Below, one piece after another: positions 8,380-16,500 of a stretch of DNA of 64,000 nucleotides. The first letter of the stretch is position 1. Every line of letters starts with the position of its first letter. The notes beneath the pieces are model-generated. The model did no database searches. It saw nothing but the letters and a program-made list of their open reading frames with translations, and had not been told where the DNA came from. The position numbers and the translations under genes are program-made. The stretch comes from an uncultured Peptoniphilus sp. (GTDB lineage: Bacteria > Bacillota > Clostridia > Tissierellales > Peptoniphilaceae). The DNA is taken from NCBI RefSeq assembly GCF_943913915.1, contig NZ_CALUAA010000003.1:62001-126000 (forward strand). Direction: 5' to 3'.

Positions 8380-8875
8380 GGAGATCCTCTCTTCTGCGGC
8401 AAAGCGAGAAGAAAAGCCGGCGGAGGCCCGTTATTTTGAAATGAGCATGCGGGGAACCTATCCCGATTTAAAAGATGTGAAACTCTATACGGATCGTGTG
8501 GAACTTTCCGTAGGTGATACGGTAAGTTTCGACAATGAATACGAAAAAGTGACGAGTATATCCTATTTTTTAGGGAGTTTTCTCTCTTCTATTCTCTTTA
8601 CATCGATAAAAGAACTTAAATCGAAAGGTGTCGTCCTCGACGAGATCGAAGGCCTCGTCCGGGCGAAACTCACCAATCCCTTGCGCATGATTCCCGTGAG
8701 AGGATACGATGATCCCGCCGATATTGAAGAGATTCAGGTGAAGTTATTTTATTACGGAGACGGTGATCCCGAGGAAATGAACGAAATGATTCGAGGGGCA
8801 CAGGAAGCCAATCCTATTTACCGGCTGGTTTCCGATGCAAGGCCTGTGGAGCTTCTTATTGAATGGGTGCTCTAA
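8369..8875 (+). CDS. OsmC-like protein lacking the peroxidatic cysteines
   Basis: This 168-residue frame overlaps the MetE-like gene by 11 bp and is therefore coupled to it. The pattern of a beta-rich N-terminal half, a central helix (SISYFLGSFLSSILFTSIKE) and a C-terminal helix with NPIYRLVSDARPVEL resembles OsmC/Ohr folds. Those enzymes reduce peroxides with two cysteines, but this protein contains no cysteine at all, so a peroxidase role is unlikely. Cys-less relatives may bind small ligands. The family call is tentative. It is the last gene of the flavoprotein/PhnD-like/MetE-like group. Confidence 0.45.
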   Translation: MKNKEILSSAAKREEKPAEARYFEMSMRGTYPDLKDVKLYTDRVELSVGDTVSFDNEYEKVTSISYFLGSFLSSILFTSIKELKSKGVVLDEIEGLVRAKLTNPLRMIPVRGYDDPADIEEIQVKLFYYGDGDPEEMNEMIRGAQEANPIYRLVSDARPVELLIEWVL

Positions 8876-8902
8876 GATTGAGGGCGGAGAAAATCCATCG
8901 CC

Positions 8903-8931
8903 TTGATAAATAAGAGACGTCGTATTATAAT
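8903..8931 (+). promoter_or_regulatory. Promoter of the 6S RNA gene
   Basis: TTGATA at 8903-8908, a 17-base spacer and TATAAT at 8926-8931 predict transcription starting near 8938. Confidence 0.8.
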
Positions 8932-8937
8932 GTAGAT

Positions 8938-9120
8938 AAGAAATTTTCCTGCCCGGTTCGATTACTTCTGTTAATTCAACCGACAAATCAGACACGGGAA
9001 ATCGTGTTTAGTTACCTATAACAAGCCTCCACCGAGTGGAAGTTAGAAGTAGTTAACAGATTACCCACCTTACAGTAAGGGCGGGTCTGAATTATACGAA
9101 GTCCGGCCGGGCGGGATTCC
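8938..9120 (+). ncRNA. ssrS: 6S RNA (SsrS), regulator of RNA polymerase
   Basis: A 180-nt stretch with no good reading frame lies between a near-consensus promoter and a terminator. Its ends pair: CCTGCCCGG near 8948 with CCGGGCGGG near 9110, followed by GATTCC, as in the closing stem of 6S RNA. The 3' part contains a CACCTTA..TAAGGG hairpin (about 9064-9085), matching the hairpin that follows the central bubble in known 6S RNAs. Internal hairpins such as ACACG/CGTGT and TCCAC/GTGGA fit an arm interrupted by bulges. 6S RNA mimics an open promoter and holds the housekeeping RNA polymerase in stationary phase. The call comes from structure and recalled similarity, not from a covariance search. 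Confidence 0.7.
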
Positions 9121-9147
9121 AAGATCCGGTTCGCCGGATCTTTTTTT
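9121..9147 (+). terminator. Terminator of the 6S RNA gene
   Basis: AAGATCCGG, a TTCG loop and CCGGATCTT are followed by T residues: a textbook intrinsic terminator. Confidence 0.92.
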
Positions 9148-9233
9148 ATACATAAATTCCGCTGATACAACCACAGCGCTGTGATAAAGTGAAATCGACT
9201 ACAAACCTATCTTTTTTTGAAAGGGTGTTACCT

Positions 9234-9776
9234 ATGAAGCTGAACAAGTTAAAAGTTGTATTCACAGTTTTAGTCTTGATTATGCTCTCTCCTTCCGTTG
9301 CATCAGCGGCTTCTATAGTTCATACGGGGGATTTGCCGCCGCAGGCGACGAGTCGCAAGATTGAGCTTAGGGTCAATGGAAAAAAAGTGAACAGCGCCTC
9401 CGATATGGGAAAGATGTTCTTGGCAAAGAACGGAAAGACCTATTTGCCCATTAGAATGCTTCAACAGAGCATGGGTTACAGATTAAAGTATAACCACTTG
9501 GGTAGGGGCATTATGGTCGATTTATTTAAACCCTTACCTAAAAATAAATTTACCGTCTTTACCTACGTTCACTCCTTTACCCCCTTAGGAAACAAATTAG
9601 ACGGATGGTATTCTATCGATAATTTCTATGAGAAGAAGTTTACAGGCGGAGGGTTCCCTATTCTCTACGGAAACAGGCTCTACATTCCCGCGAGAGAAGT
9701 GTTCGAGGGCTTGGGAGAGAAGGTTCAGTGGAAGCGACTTCCGGATAGAGACATTGTGAGTGTTATTAAGAAATAG
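9234..9776 (+). CDS. Secreted protein with copper-amine-oxidase-N-like (stalk) domains
   Basis: The start at 9234 follows AAAGGGTG with good spacing; the longer frame from 9189 would place residues ahead of the signal peptide. The product of about 180 residues begins with a basic n-region (MKLNKLK), a hydrophobic core and an A-S-A type cleavage site near residue 25. The mature part has two copies of the pattern seen in copper amine oxidase N-terminal-like domains: KIELRVNGKKV then YLPIRMLQQSMGY, and YGNRLYIPAREVFEGLGEKVQW near the end. Such domains are non-catalytic and common on the surface of Bacillota. It has its own terminator and probably acts outside the cell, perhaps on the wall. Confidence 0.7.
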   Translation: MKLNKLKVVFTVLVLIMLSPSVASAASIVHTGDLPPQATSRKIELRVNGKKVNSASDMGKMFLAKNGKTYLPIRMLQQSMGYRLKYNHLGRGIMVDLFKPLPKNKFTVFTYVHSFTPLGNKLDGWYSIDNFYEKKFTGGGFPILYGNRLYIPAREVFEGLGEKVQWKRLPDRDIVSVIKK

Positions 9777-9785
9777 CAAATGATA

Positions 9786-9816
9786 AGAGGCCTTATGAAG
9801 TAGGGTCTCTTTTTTA
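9786..9816 (+). terminator. Terminator after the secreted protein gene
   Basis: AGAGGCC and GGGTCTCT arms (one G-T pair) are followed by six T. Confidence 0.7.
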
Positions 9817-9847
9817 TAAATATCTCCATAAAAAAGATCTCTCGTTC

Positions 9848-9876
9848 TTGACGGAGAGAGAGATAAAGCGTAAACT
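9848..9876 (+). promoter_or_regulatory. Promoter of the pyr operon
   Basis: TTGACG at 9848-9853, a 17-base spacer and TAAACT at 9871-9876. The leader to pyrB would be about 130 nt. Confidence 0.65.
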
Positions 9877-9897
9877 ATGGTGTAGAAATAACACTTT

Positions 9898-10000
9898 TAA
9901 TTTAGTGCGAGACACTAAAAAGGTTGCAAAACAGAATATACCTTTCCCCGAGGGGAGAGGTCTCTCTTTGTGCCTTTTATCGACGATAAAAGCTTTTTTT
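9898..10000 (+). promoter_or_regulatory. pyr operon leader with terminator/antiterminator
   Basis: Hairpin 1 is TTTAGTG / CACTAAA (9901-9907, 9913-9919) with loop CGAGA, which matches the NGNGA loop of PyrR binding elements although the stem differs from the B. subtilis consensus. Hairpin 2 is ACCTTTCCCC / GGGGAGAGGT (9940-9961). A terminator hairpin (about 9972-9993, CTTTTAT/ATAAAAG) with seven T ends just before the pyrB ribosome site. AAAGG plus GCAAA (9918-9930) can instead pair with TTTGTGCCTTTT (9967-9978), enclosing hairpin 2 and taking the left arm of the terminator. This alternative pairing is the logic of PyrR-type attenuation. No pyrR gene lies in the window. Confidence 0.6.
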
Positions 10001-10012
10001 ATAGGAGGCCGT

Positions 10013-10936
10013 ATGCTCAGACATTTTATAGAACCGAGTGACTTCAACGAAAGAGAGTATGATGATTTATTCAGACTGGCAGCAGATATTGCAAAAAATC
10101 CATCGTCCTATGCCCATGCGTGTGATGGAAAGATTTTAGCCAGTCTTTTTTTTGAGCCCTCGACCAGGACCCGTATGTCCTTCGACGCCGCCATGTACCG
10201 CTTAGGCGGACAGGTGCTTCATTTAGGCGATGTGAAGGTATCGTCTATGGCGAAGGGCGAAACTGTAAGGGACACACTCCATATTGTGGATCAATATGCC
10301 GATATTTGCGCCATGCGCCATCCCGTGCCCTACACTCAATCGGAAACTGTAGGCGTTCTTAAAAATATGCCCCTTATTAACGCAGGGGACGGGGATCATG
10401 CTCACCCCACACAGACTCTGGCGGATATCTTTACCATACGCGATCAAAAGGGCAAGTGGTCTGGCCTAAAGGTTGGCTTTTGCGGCGATTTACGTTACGG
10501 CCGGGCGGTGCATTCCCTCTACGACTTTTTAAACGATTACGACAATGAATTTGTCTTTATTGCGCCGGAAGGATTAGAGATGCCGACGATTTATTTAGAT
10601 CACGCCAAGTGCTCCTATAAAGAAGTGGACGATTTAAAGGCGGAGATCGGCGATCTCGATGTGCTCTACATGACCCGGGTGCAAAGAGAACGCTTCTCAA
10701 GCGATCAAGAGGCAGAGCGCTATAAGGGAAGCTACTTCCTGAATCCCGAGGTTATGGAAAGTGCCTCGGAGGATTTAATCGTGCTCCATCCCCTTCCGAG
10801 AGTGGATGAAATCGACGCAAGTATCGATGACGATCCGAGAGCTCTTTATTTTGAACAGGCGCGCAACGGAATGTATATGCGCATGGCTCTGATTCTCACC
10901 TTACTGGAGGCAAAAAATGAAACTGCTGGAAAATAA
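10013..10936 (+). CDS. pyrB: Aspartate carbamoyltransferase catalytic subunit
   Basis: The enzyme joins carbamoyl phosphate and aspartate in the first committed step of pyrimidine synthesis. The start at 10013 follows ATAGGAGG. The 307-residue protein has the carbamoyl-phosphate motif EPSTRTRMSF (about residues 47-56), the GDGDHAHPTQTL loop and HPLPRVDEI near the end, all intact, and a normal length. No pyrI regulatory-subunit gene is present, as is common in Bacillota. It is first in pyrB-K-D-carA-carB and overlaps pyrK by 20 bp. Expression is probably set by the attenuator directly upstream. Confidence 0.93.
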   Translation: MLRHFIEPSDFNEREYDDLFRLAADIAKNPSSYAHACDGKILASLFFEPSTRTRMSFDAAMYRLGGQVLHLGDVKVSSMAKGETVRDTLHIVDQYADICAMRHPVPYTQSETVGVLKNMPLINAGDGDHAHPTQTLADIFTIRDQKGKWSGLKVGFCGDLRYGRAVHSLYDFLNDYDNEFVFIAPEGLEMPTIYLDHAKCSYKEVDDLKAEIGDLDVLYMTRVQRERFSSDQEAERYKGSYFLNPEVMESASEDLIVLHPLPRVDEIDASIDDDPRALYFEQARNGMYMRMALILTLLEAKNETAGK

Positions 10937-11612
10937 TGATTTAGGCGACGGCCTTTACGTGCTGCGCTTCGCCTATGACGGAGAGGCGAAGCCCGGCCAG
11001 TTTTTTATGCTGAGACCGAAAGATCATTCGAAATTATTGGGTCGCCCCATTTCCGTGTTTTCATTAAAAGAGGGGGTTCTCTCTTTCTTGATTAAGATCG
11101 TGGGCGGCGGTACGGATTCTTTAAAAAAGATCCTTCTGGGAGATGATATAAAAGTGGAAGGGCCATTCGGAAACGGCTTCCCCCAAATTCGAGAGAACAC
11201 CCTCTATATCGGAGGCGGCACGGGGATTGCCCCCTCTCTCCACTTATTGGAGCAAGATCACGAGAAAAAACTGAAAGTGGCTATCGGCCTGAGGGGGCGA
11301 AATTTAAAACTTGAAGAACTCTACGCCCCTTACGACGATCGGGTTACGTTTTACATCGGAAACAATATTTTCGACGATCTAACCATAGAAGATGAAGTAA
11401 TCTTTACCTGCGGACCGCGCCCCATGATGGAAGGCGCCGTCGAGCGGGCGAAGGGCGATGTTTACGTATCCTTAGAATCCCGAATGGGTTGCGGATTCGG
11501 CGCCTGCCTCGCCTGTACCTGCGAAGCGGGGGGCGAGCGAAAGCGTATTTGTAAAGACGGACCTGTATTTGAAGGGAGGGACATTTATGCTCACGACCAC
11601 ACTATGCGGTAA
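10917..11612 (+). CDS. pyrK: Dihydroorotate dehydrogenase electron-transfer subunit
   Basis: PyrK carries FAD and a [2Fe-2S] cluster and passes electrons from PyrD to NAD+. The 231-residue protein shows the flavin motif GRPISVFSL, the nucleotide-binding GGGTGIAPSLHLL, and the cluster cysteines in RMGCGFGACLACTC plus a later Cys in RICKDG. It overlaps pyrB by 20 bp and pyrD by 26 bp, so the order pyrB-K-D is tightly coupled. The partner PyrD is therefore the class 1B, NAD-linked type. Confidence 0.92.
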   Translation: MKLLENNDLGDGLYVLRFAYDGEAKPGQFFMLRPKDHSKLLGRPISVFSLKEGVLSFLIKIVGGGTDSLKKILLGDDIKVEGPFGNGFPQIRENTLYIGGGTGIAPSLHLLEQDHEKKLKVAIGLRGRNLKLEELYAPYDDRVTFYIGNNIFDDLTIEDEVIFTCGPRPMMEGAVERAKGDVYVSLESRMGCGFGACLACTCEAGGERKRICKDGPVFEGRDIYAHDHTMR

Positions 11613-12483
11613 GACGCTTAAAAATCCTCTGATCGGTGCATCGGGAACCTTCGGTTTCGGCGAAGAGTACGCCCCCTTTTACGATCCGGCCCTTACAGGC
11701 GCCATTTCAACGAAGGGACTTACTCTGAATCCACGCCCGGGCAATACGGGTATTCGCATTGTGGAGACGCCTTCGGGGATTATGAACTCCATCGGTTTGG
11801 AAAACCCCGGGGTGGATGCGTTTATCGAGGACATTTTGCCTATGATGCGGAAACGAGATACGGTGATTATGGCGAATTTAGGCGGCCATAGTTTAGACGA
11901 TTATTTAATCGCAACAGAAAAATTAGACGAAGCGGATATCGACATGATCGAGCTCAATATTTCCTGCCCCAATGTGAAAAGCGGCGGCATGGCCTTCGGC
12001 CTTCACTGCCAAGATGCAGCTGCCATTACAAAAGAAGTGAAGAAGAAAACTCACCATCCGGTGATCGTCAAGCTTTCGCCTAACGGGGATAATGTGGCCG
12101 ATCTCGCCCGGGCGTGCGAAGAGGCGGGGGCCGACGGCGTGAGCCTCGTCAACACTTTTCAAGCCCTGACCATCGATGTAAAAAATAAAAAGCCTATGTT
12201 TGACAATGTCTACGCCGGTCTGTCAGGGCCTGCCATTTTCCCGATCGCCCTTAGAATGGTGCGGGAAGCCTCCCGGGCGGTGAACATTCCCGTTATCGGG
12301 ATCGGCGGCATTGCATCGGCAGAAGATGTGCTCGCCATGATCATGGCAGGGGCACAGGCCGTGGAAATCGGAACCATGAACTTGATCGAGCCCGGTATCA
12401 TGAGCCGGCTTATCGGCGAACTTGAAGCGTATATGAAAGAAGAAGGTATCGAATCTCTCGATGCCATTCGCGGAATCATTTAA
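11587..12483 (+). CDS. pyrD: Dihydroorotate dehydrogenase, class 1B catalytic subunit
   Basis: The enzyme oxidises dihydroorotate to orotate with FMN. I chose the ATG at 11587, behind GGGAGGG, over one 18 bases upstream. The 298-residue product has the substrate loop LNISCPNVKSGG with the catalytic Cys of class 1 enzymes, the VSLVNTF segment, and the FMN phosphate motif IGIGGIASAEDVLAMIMAGA. The gene overlaps pyrK and is followed 11 bp later by carA. With PyrK it should form the heterotetrameric NAD+-dependent enzyme suited to anaerobes. Confidence 0.93.
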   Translation: MLTTTLCGKTLKNPLIGASGTFGFGEEYAPFYDPALTGAISTKGLTLNPRPGNTGIRIVETPSGIMNSIGLENPGVDAFIEDILPMMRKRDTVIMANLGGHSLDDYLIATEKLDEADIDMIELNISCPNVKSGGMAFGLHCQDAAAITKEVKKKTHHPVIVKLSPNGDNVADLARACEEAGADGVSLVNTFQALTIDVKNKKPMFDNVYAGLSGPAIFPIALRMVREASRAVNIPVIGIGGIASAEDVLAMIMAGAQAVEIGTMNLIEPGIMSRLIGELEAYMKEEGIESLDAIRGII

Positions 12484-12494
12484 AGGAGCGGCAA

Positions 12495-13535
12495 ATGTAT
12501 ATCCAATTAGAAGACGGAGCGGTCTTTAAAGGCAAGCAATTCAGCGGAAGCAAGGAATCGGTAGGCGGAAAGCTTATGGTCTACTCCGCCATGATCGGCC
12601 ACGAAGAAGTGATGACCGACCCCAGTAATTTAGGGCGTATTCTGATCTTTACCTATCCCCTTATAGGCGGATATGGCATGAACTTTGAGGACAATCAAGC
12701 CGACGGGCCTACCATTTCCGCTTTTATCTGCCGCCGCGCCATGGATGATGCGACGAATTTCAGAAGCGAAATGAATTTAAAAGAATACTTAGACTACTAC
12801 GATATTCCGGGAATCGAGGAAGTGGATACTCGCGGCCTCGTGCGCCACTTAAATGAAAACGGCGCCCAAAGGGCGGTAATTACCGAGCGCCTTTTGACGC
12901 CCTCTGAAATGGAAGAATTTTTTGACGAACAAAATCCCAATACCATCGAGGCCGTGTCCACCATCGAGGTGACGGAAATTGAAGGGGAAGGGAAGACCGT
13001 CGCCCTTTGGGACTTCGGCGTAAAAGACGGCATTTTGGAAAAACTCAGCGAAGAAGGCTACCGCATTATTGTCTACCCGGCCATGACCAATTACGAAGAT
13101 ATTTTGGAAGATAAACCCGACGTTTTATTCCTAAGCTCCGGACCGGGCTTTGCCGCCCACTATTTAGACATCGTTCACGATGTCGGGCAGATGATCGGAA
13201 AACTGCCCATTTACGGCATCGGCCTGGGCGCCGAATTTTTAGGCCTCGCTCTCGGCGGCACCTTGCAAAAATTGGATAAACCCCACGCCGGCGCATCGAT
13301 TCCCGTAAAAGGTGACGACGAGCGCATCTACATGACGAGCCAAAACCATGAATTTTATATCGAAACCCTTCCGGAATCTGTAGACATTACCTACATTCAT
13401 TTAGGAGACGGCAACGTGGAAGGTTTCCGGGACAGAGAACAAAAAGCCTACGGCGTCTTATTCGATCCCTTCGGTCTTCCGGGGGCGACGGATTTACTCG
13501 ACGAACAATTGAAACAAATAAAAGAGCTGGCTTAG
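12495..13535 (+). CDS. carA: Carbamoyl-phosphate synthase small subunit with a degenerate glutaminase site
   Basis: The 346-residue protein aligns over both CarA domains: the N-terminal large-subunit-binding part (GHEEVMTDPSN, EVDTRGLVRHL) and a class I glutamine amidotransferase domain with the oxyanion-type SSGPG. The three catalytic residues are missing. The usual GICLGHQ is GIGLGAEF, so the nucleophilic Cys is Gly243, and the usual GHPE is LFDPF, so His is Asp324 and Glu is Phe326. The frame is otherwise open, so this looks like an evolved change rather than a pseudogene. It should still bind CarB but should not hydrolyse glutamine. The synthase would then depend on free ammonia, which amino-acid-fermenting anaerobes produce in quantity. 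Confidence 0.88.
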   Translation: MYIQLEDGAVFKGKQFSGSKESVGGKLMVYSAMIGHEEVMTDPSNLGRILIFTYPLIGGYGMNFEDNQADGPTISAFICRRAMDDATNFRSEMNLKEYLDYYDIPGIEEVDTRGLVRHLNENGAQRAVITERLLTPSEMEEFFDEQNPNTIEAVSTIEVTEIEGEGKTVALWDFGVKDGILEKLSEEGYRIIVYPAMTNYEDILEDKPDVLFLSSGPGFAAHYLDIVHDVGQMIGKLPIYGIGLGAEFLGLALGGTLQKLDKPHAGASIPVKGDDERIYMTSQNHEFYIETLPESVDITYIHLGDGNVEGFRDREQKAYGVLFDPFGLPGATDLLDEQLKQIKELA

Positions 13536-13543
13536 GAGGAATT

Positions 13544-16500
13544 ATGCTTAACAGAAAAGATATTCATAAAGTACTCGTTATCGGTAGCGGTCCCATTGTC
13601 ATCGGTCAGGCCGCCGAGTTTGACTATTCCGGTACCCAAGCCTGCGAATCCCTGAGAGAAGAAGGGGTAGAGGTCGTTCTCGTAAACTCCAATCCCGCCA
13701 CGATTATGACCGATAGAGAAGTGGCGGATAAAGTCTATATCGAACCTTTAAATGCAGAGGTTATTGAAAAAATTATCGCCGAAGAACGGCCCGATGCCCT
13801 GATCGCCGGCATGGGCGGCCAAACCGGTTTGAATCTTTCCATCGAACTCTACGATTCCGGCGTCTTGGAAAAATACGGTGTGGAAATCATCGGTACTTCC
13901 ATCCCTTCCATTAAGCGAGGAGAAGACAGAGAAGAGTTCCGCCAATTGATGGAAAAAATCGGCGAGCCCGTTATCGAATCGAAAACCGTGGAGACGGTGG
14001 AAGATGCCGTCGCCTACGCTAAACACATCGGATACCCTGTCGTCGTACGTCCTGCTTTTACCCTCGGGGGTACCGGCGGCGGCATTTGCGAGACGGAAGA
14101 AGAACTGCACACCATTGCTCACGCAGGCATTCACCTTTCCCGAGTCGGTCAGGTACTAATTGAAAAGTGCATTACAGGCTGGAAAGAAATTGAATACGAA
14201 GTGATTCGTGATTCCAAGGGCACCTGCATTTGCGTCTGCAATATGGAAAACATCGACCCCGTCGGCGTCCACACAGGAGATTCCATCGTCGTGGCACCCA
14301 CACAAACCTTAACGGATATTGAACACGGCATGCTCAGAAAATCCGCCTTCAGAATTATTGAAGAAGTGGGGATCGAAGGGGGCTGCAATGTTCAGTTCGC
14401 CGTAGAGCCCAACAGTTTACAATATGCCGTTATCGAAATCAATCCCCGGGTAAGCCGCTCCTCGGCCCTTGCTTCTAAAGCTACGGGCTATCCCATCGCC
14501 CGGGTTGCAGCAAAAATCGCATTGGGGATGGGACTCGATGAAATCGAAAACAAAGTGACAGGTAACTCCTCCATGGCCTTTGAACCTTCCATCGACTATG
14601 TGGTCGTGAAGCTTCCGAAATGGCCCTTTGATAAATTCTTTAACGCCGACAGAAATCTAGGCACAAAGATGATGGCGACGGGAGAAGTCATGGCCATCGG
14701 CTCTACCTTCGAAGTGGCTCTTTTAAAGGGTCTGCGCTCTCTCGAAATCGGCGCCTTCAGCTTGCTCCACCCACGTTTCAGAAATATGGATATCGCCACG
14801 CTTAAAGAAAATGTCAAACGCCCTAACGACGAGCGCCTGTTCTATTTGGCAGCACTTTTAAACACGGGCTACGACATCGCCCGCCTCTCCAGAGAAACGG
14901 GAATGGATGCCTACTTCCTCCGCATTATCAAACACATTGTCGATGTAGAGGCGGAACTTGAATCCATGAAGAAGGAAGACTTAAACGAAGACAAGCTTCG
15001 TGAAATGAAACAAATGGGCTTCAGCGACGAAATTATCGCCTCCCGCCTGAACGTAAGCGAAAACTTCGTAAGAGAACTTCGCAAACTCTTCGGTATCCAC
15101 GCTCGCTACCGCAAGGTGGATACACAAGGGGGTCTTGCCAATGCCCAAGTCAATTATCTCTACTCGGTTTACGAAGGAGACGACGAATCCCCTGTAACGA
15201 AAGATAAAAAACGGATCATCGTTATCGGCAGCGGCCCGATTCGTATCGGGCAAGGGGTTGAATTCGACTACGCCTCGGTCCACTGCGTAAAGACCCTCCG
15301 AAAAGAAGGCTACGAAACTATTATCATCAACAACAATCCCGAAACCGTCTCCACGGACTTCGACATTTCCGATAAATTATACTTCGAGCCTCTCACGGCG
15401 GAAGATACGCTGAACATTATTGAAAAGGAAAATCCCGACGGCGTCATCCTTCAATTCGGCGGACAAACGGCCATTAAACTCGCCGGTATTTTCAAAGAAA
15501 AAGGCGTGCCCATTTTAGGTACCGATCCCACCGCCATCGACCGGGCGGAAGACCGGGAAAAATTCGACGCTATGCTCGAAGAGCTAAACCTTCGCCGCCC
15601 GAAGGGCATCGGCGTCCACGGAGTGGAAGAGGGGATGGAAGGTGCGAAAGCCATCGGCTATCCCGTCCTCGTGCGCCCCTCCTACGTTCTCGGCGGCCAA
15701 GGTATGGAAATCTGCATGAATGATGAAGATCTTCGCTACTATCTGGAAGAATCCTTTGAAATGGAACCGAATCGCACGGTGTTGATTGACCAATACATCG
15801 AGGGAATGGAATGTGAAGTTGACGCCATCTCCGACGGTACCGATGTCTATCTCCCCGGAGTTATGGAGCACTTGGAGCGGGCCGGCGTCCACAGCGGCGA
15901 CTCTATCAGCATCTACCCCAGTCGCCATATCAGCAAAAAAATGGAAGAAGAAATCCTGGACGCCACGAAAAAAGTGGCTCTCGCTCTCGATGTCATCGGC
16001 ATGATCAATATTCAATACATCATAAAAGATGAAACACTCTATATGATCGAGGTCAACCCGAGAAGCTCGAGAACTGTCCCCTATCTCTCGAAAGTTACGG
16101 GAACCAATATTACGGAGCTTGCCACGAAAGTTATGCTCGGTAACACCTTGAAATCCATGGGATACTCCACAGGTATCGGTGAGCGCAGCAAACTGACCTG
16201 CGTCAAGATTCCCGTGTTCTCCACGGAAAAACTCCACAGAGTAGAAGCCTCCCTCGGGCCGGAAATGCGCTCTACAGGGGAAGTTTTAGGAGTCGGTGCA
16301 ACAGAAGAAGAAGCCATGGCCAAGGGCTTTATGGCTGCCGGAACAGACATTTCCAAGCGCACCCGCAATGTGCTCTGTACCATTCGTGATCGGGACAAAG
16401 ATGAATTCCTTCCCATTGTGAAAAACTTAGAATCCGTCGGCGTTCACTTCCTTGCCACAAAAGGAACCAAAACGTTTTTAGAAGAAAACGGCATCGCCGC

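Noticed and set aside
8938..9120. RNase P RNA, tmRNA or a riboswitch as the identity of this RNA
   Set aside because: It is too short for RNase P RNA or tmRNA, has no tag-peptide frame, and is followed by a terminator rather than by a closely spaced coding region. The paired ends and 3' hairpin fit 6S RNA better.
12495..13535. carA as a decaying pseudogene
   Set aside because: The frame is full length, the N-terminal domain motifs and operon coupling are intact, and no stop or frameshift is present; loss is confined to the glutaminase residues.
15584..16237. A 217-codon minus-strand frame inside carB
   Set aside because: It lies fully antisense to a strongly conserved gene, has no ribosome site and no family features; it is a by-product of codon bias on the coding strand.
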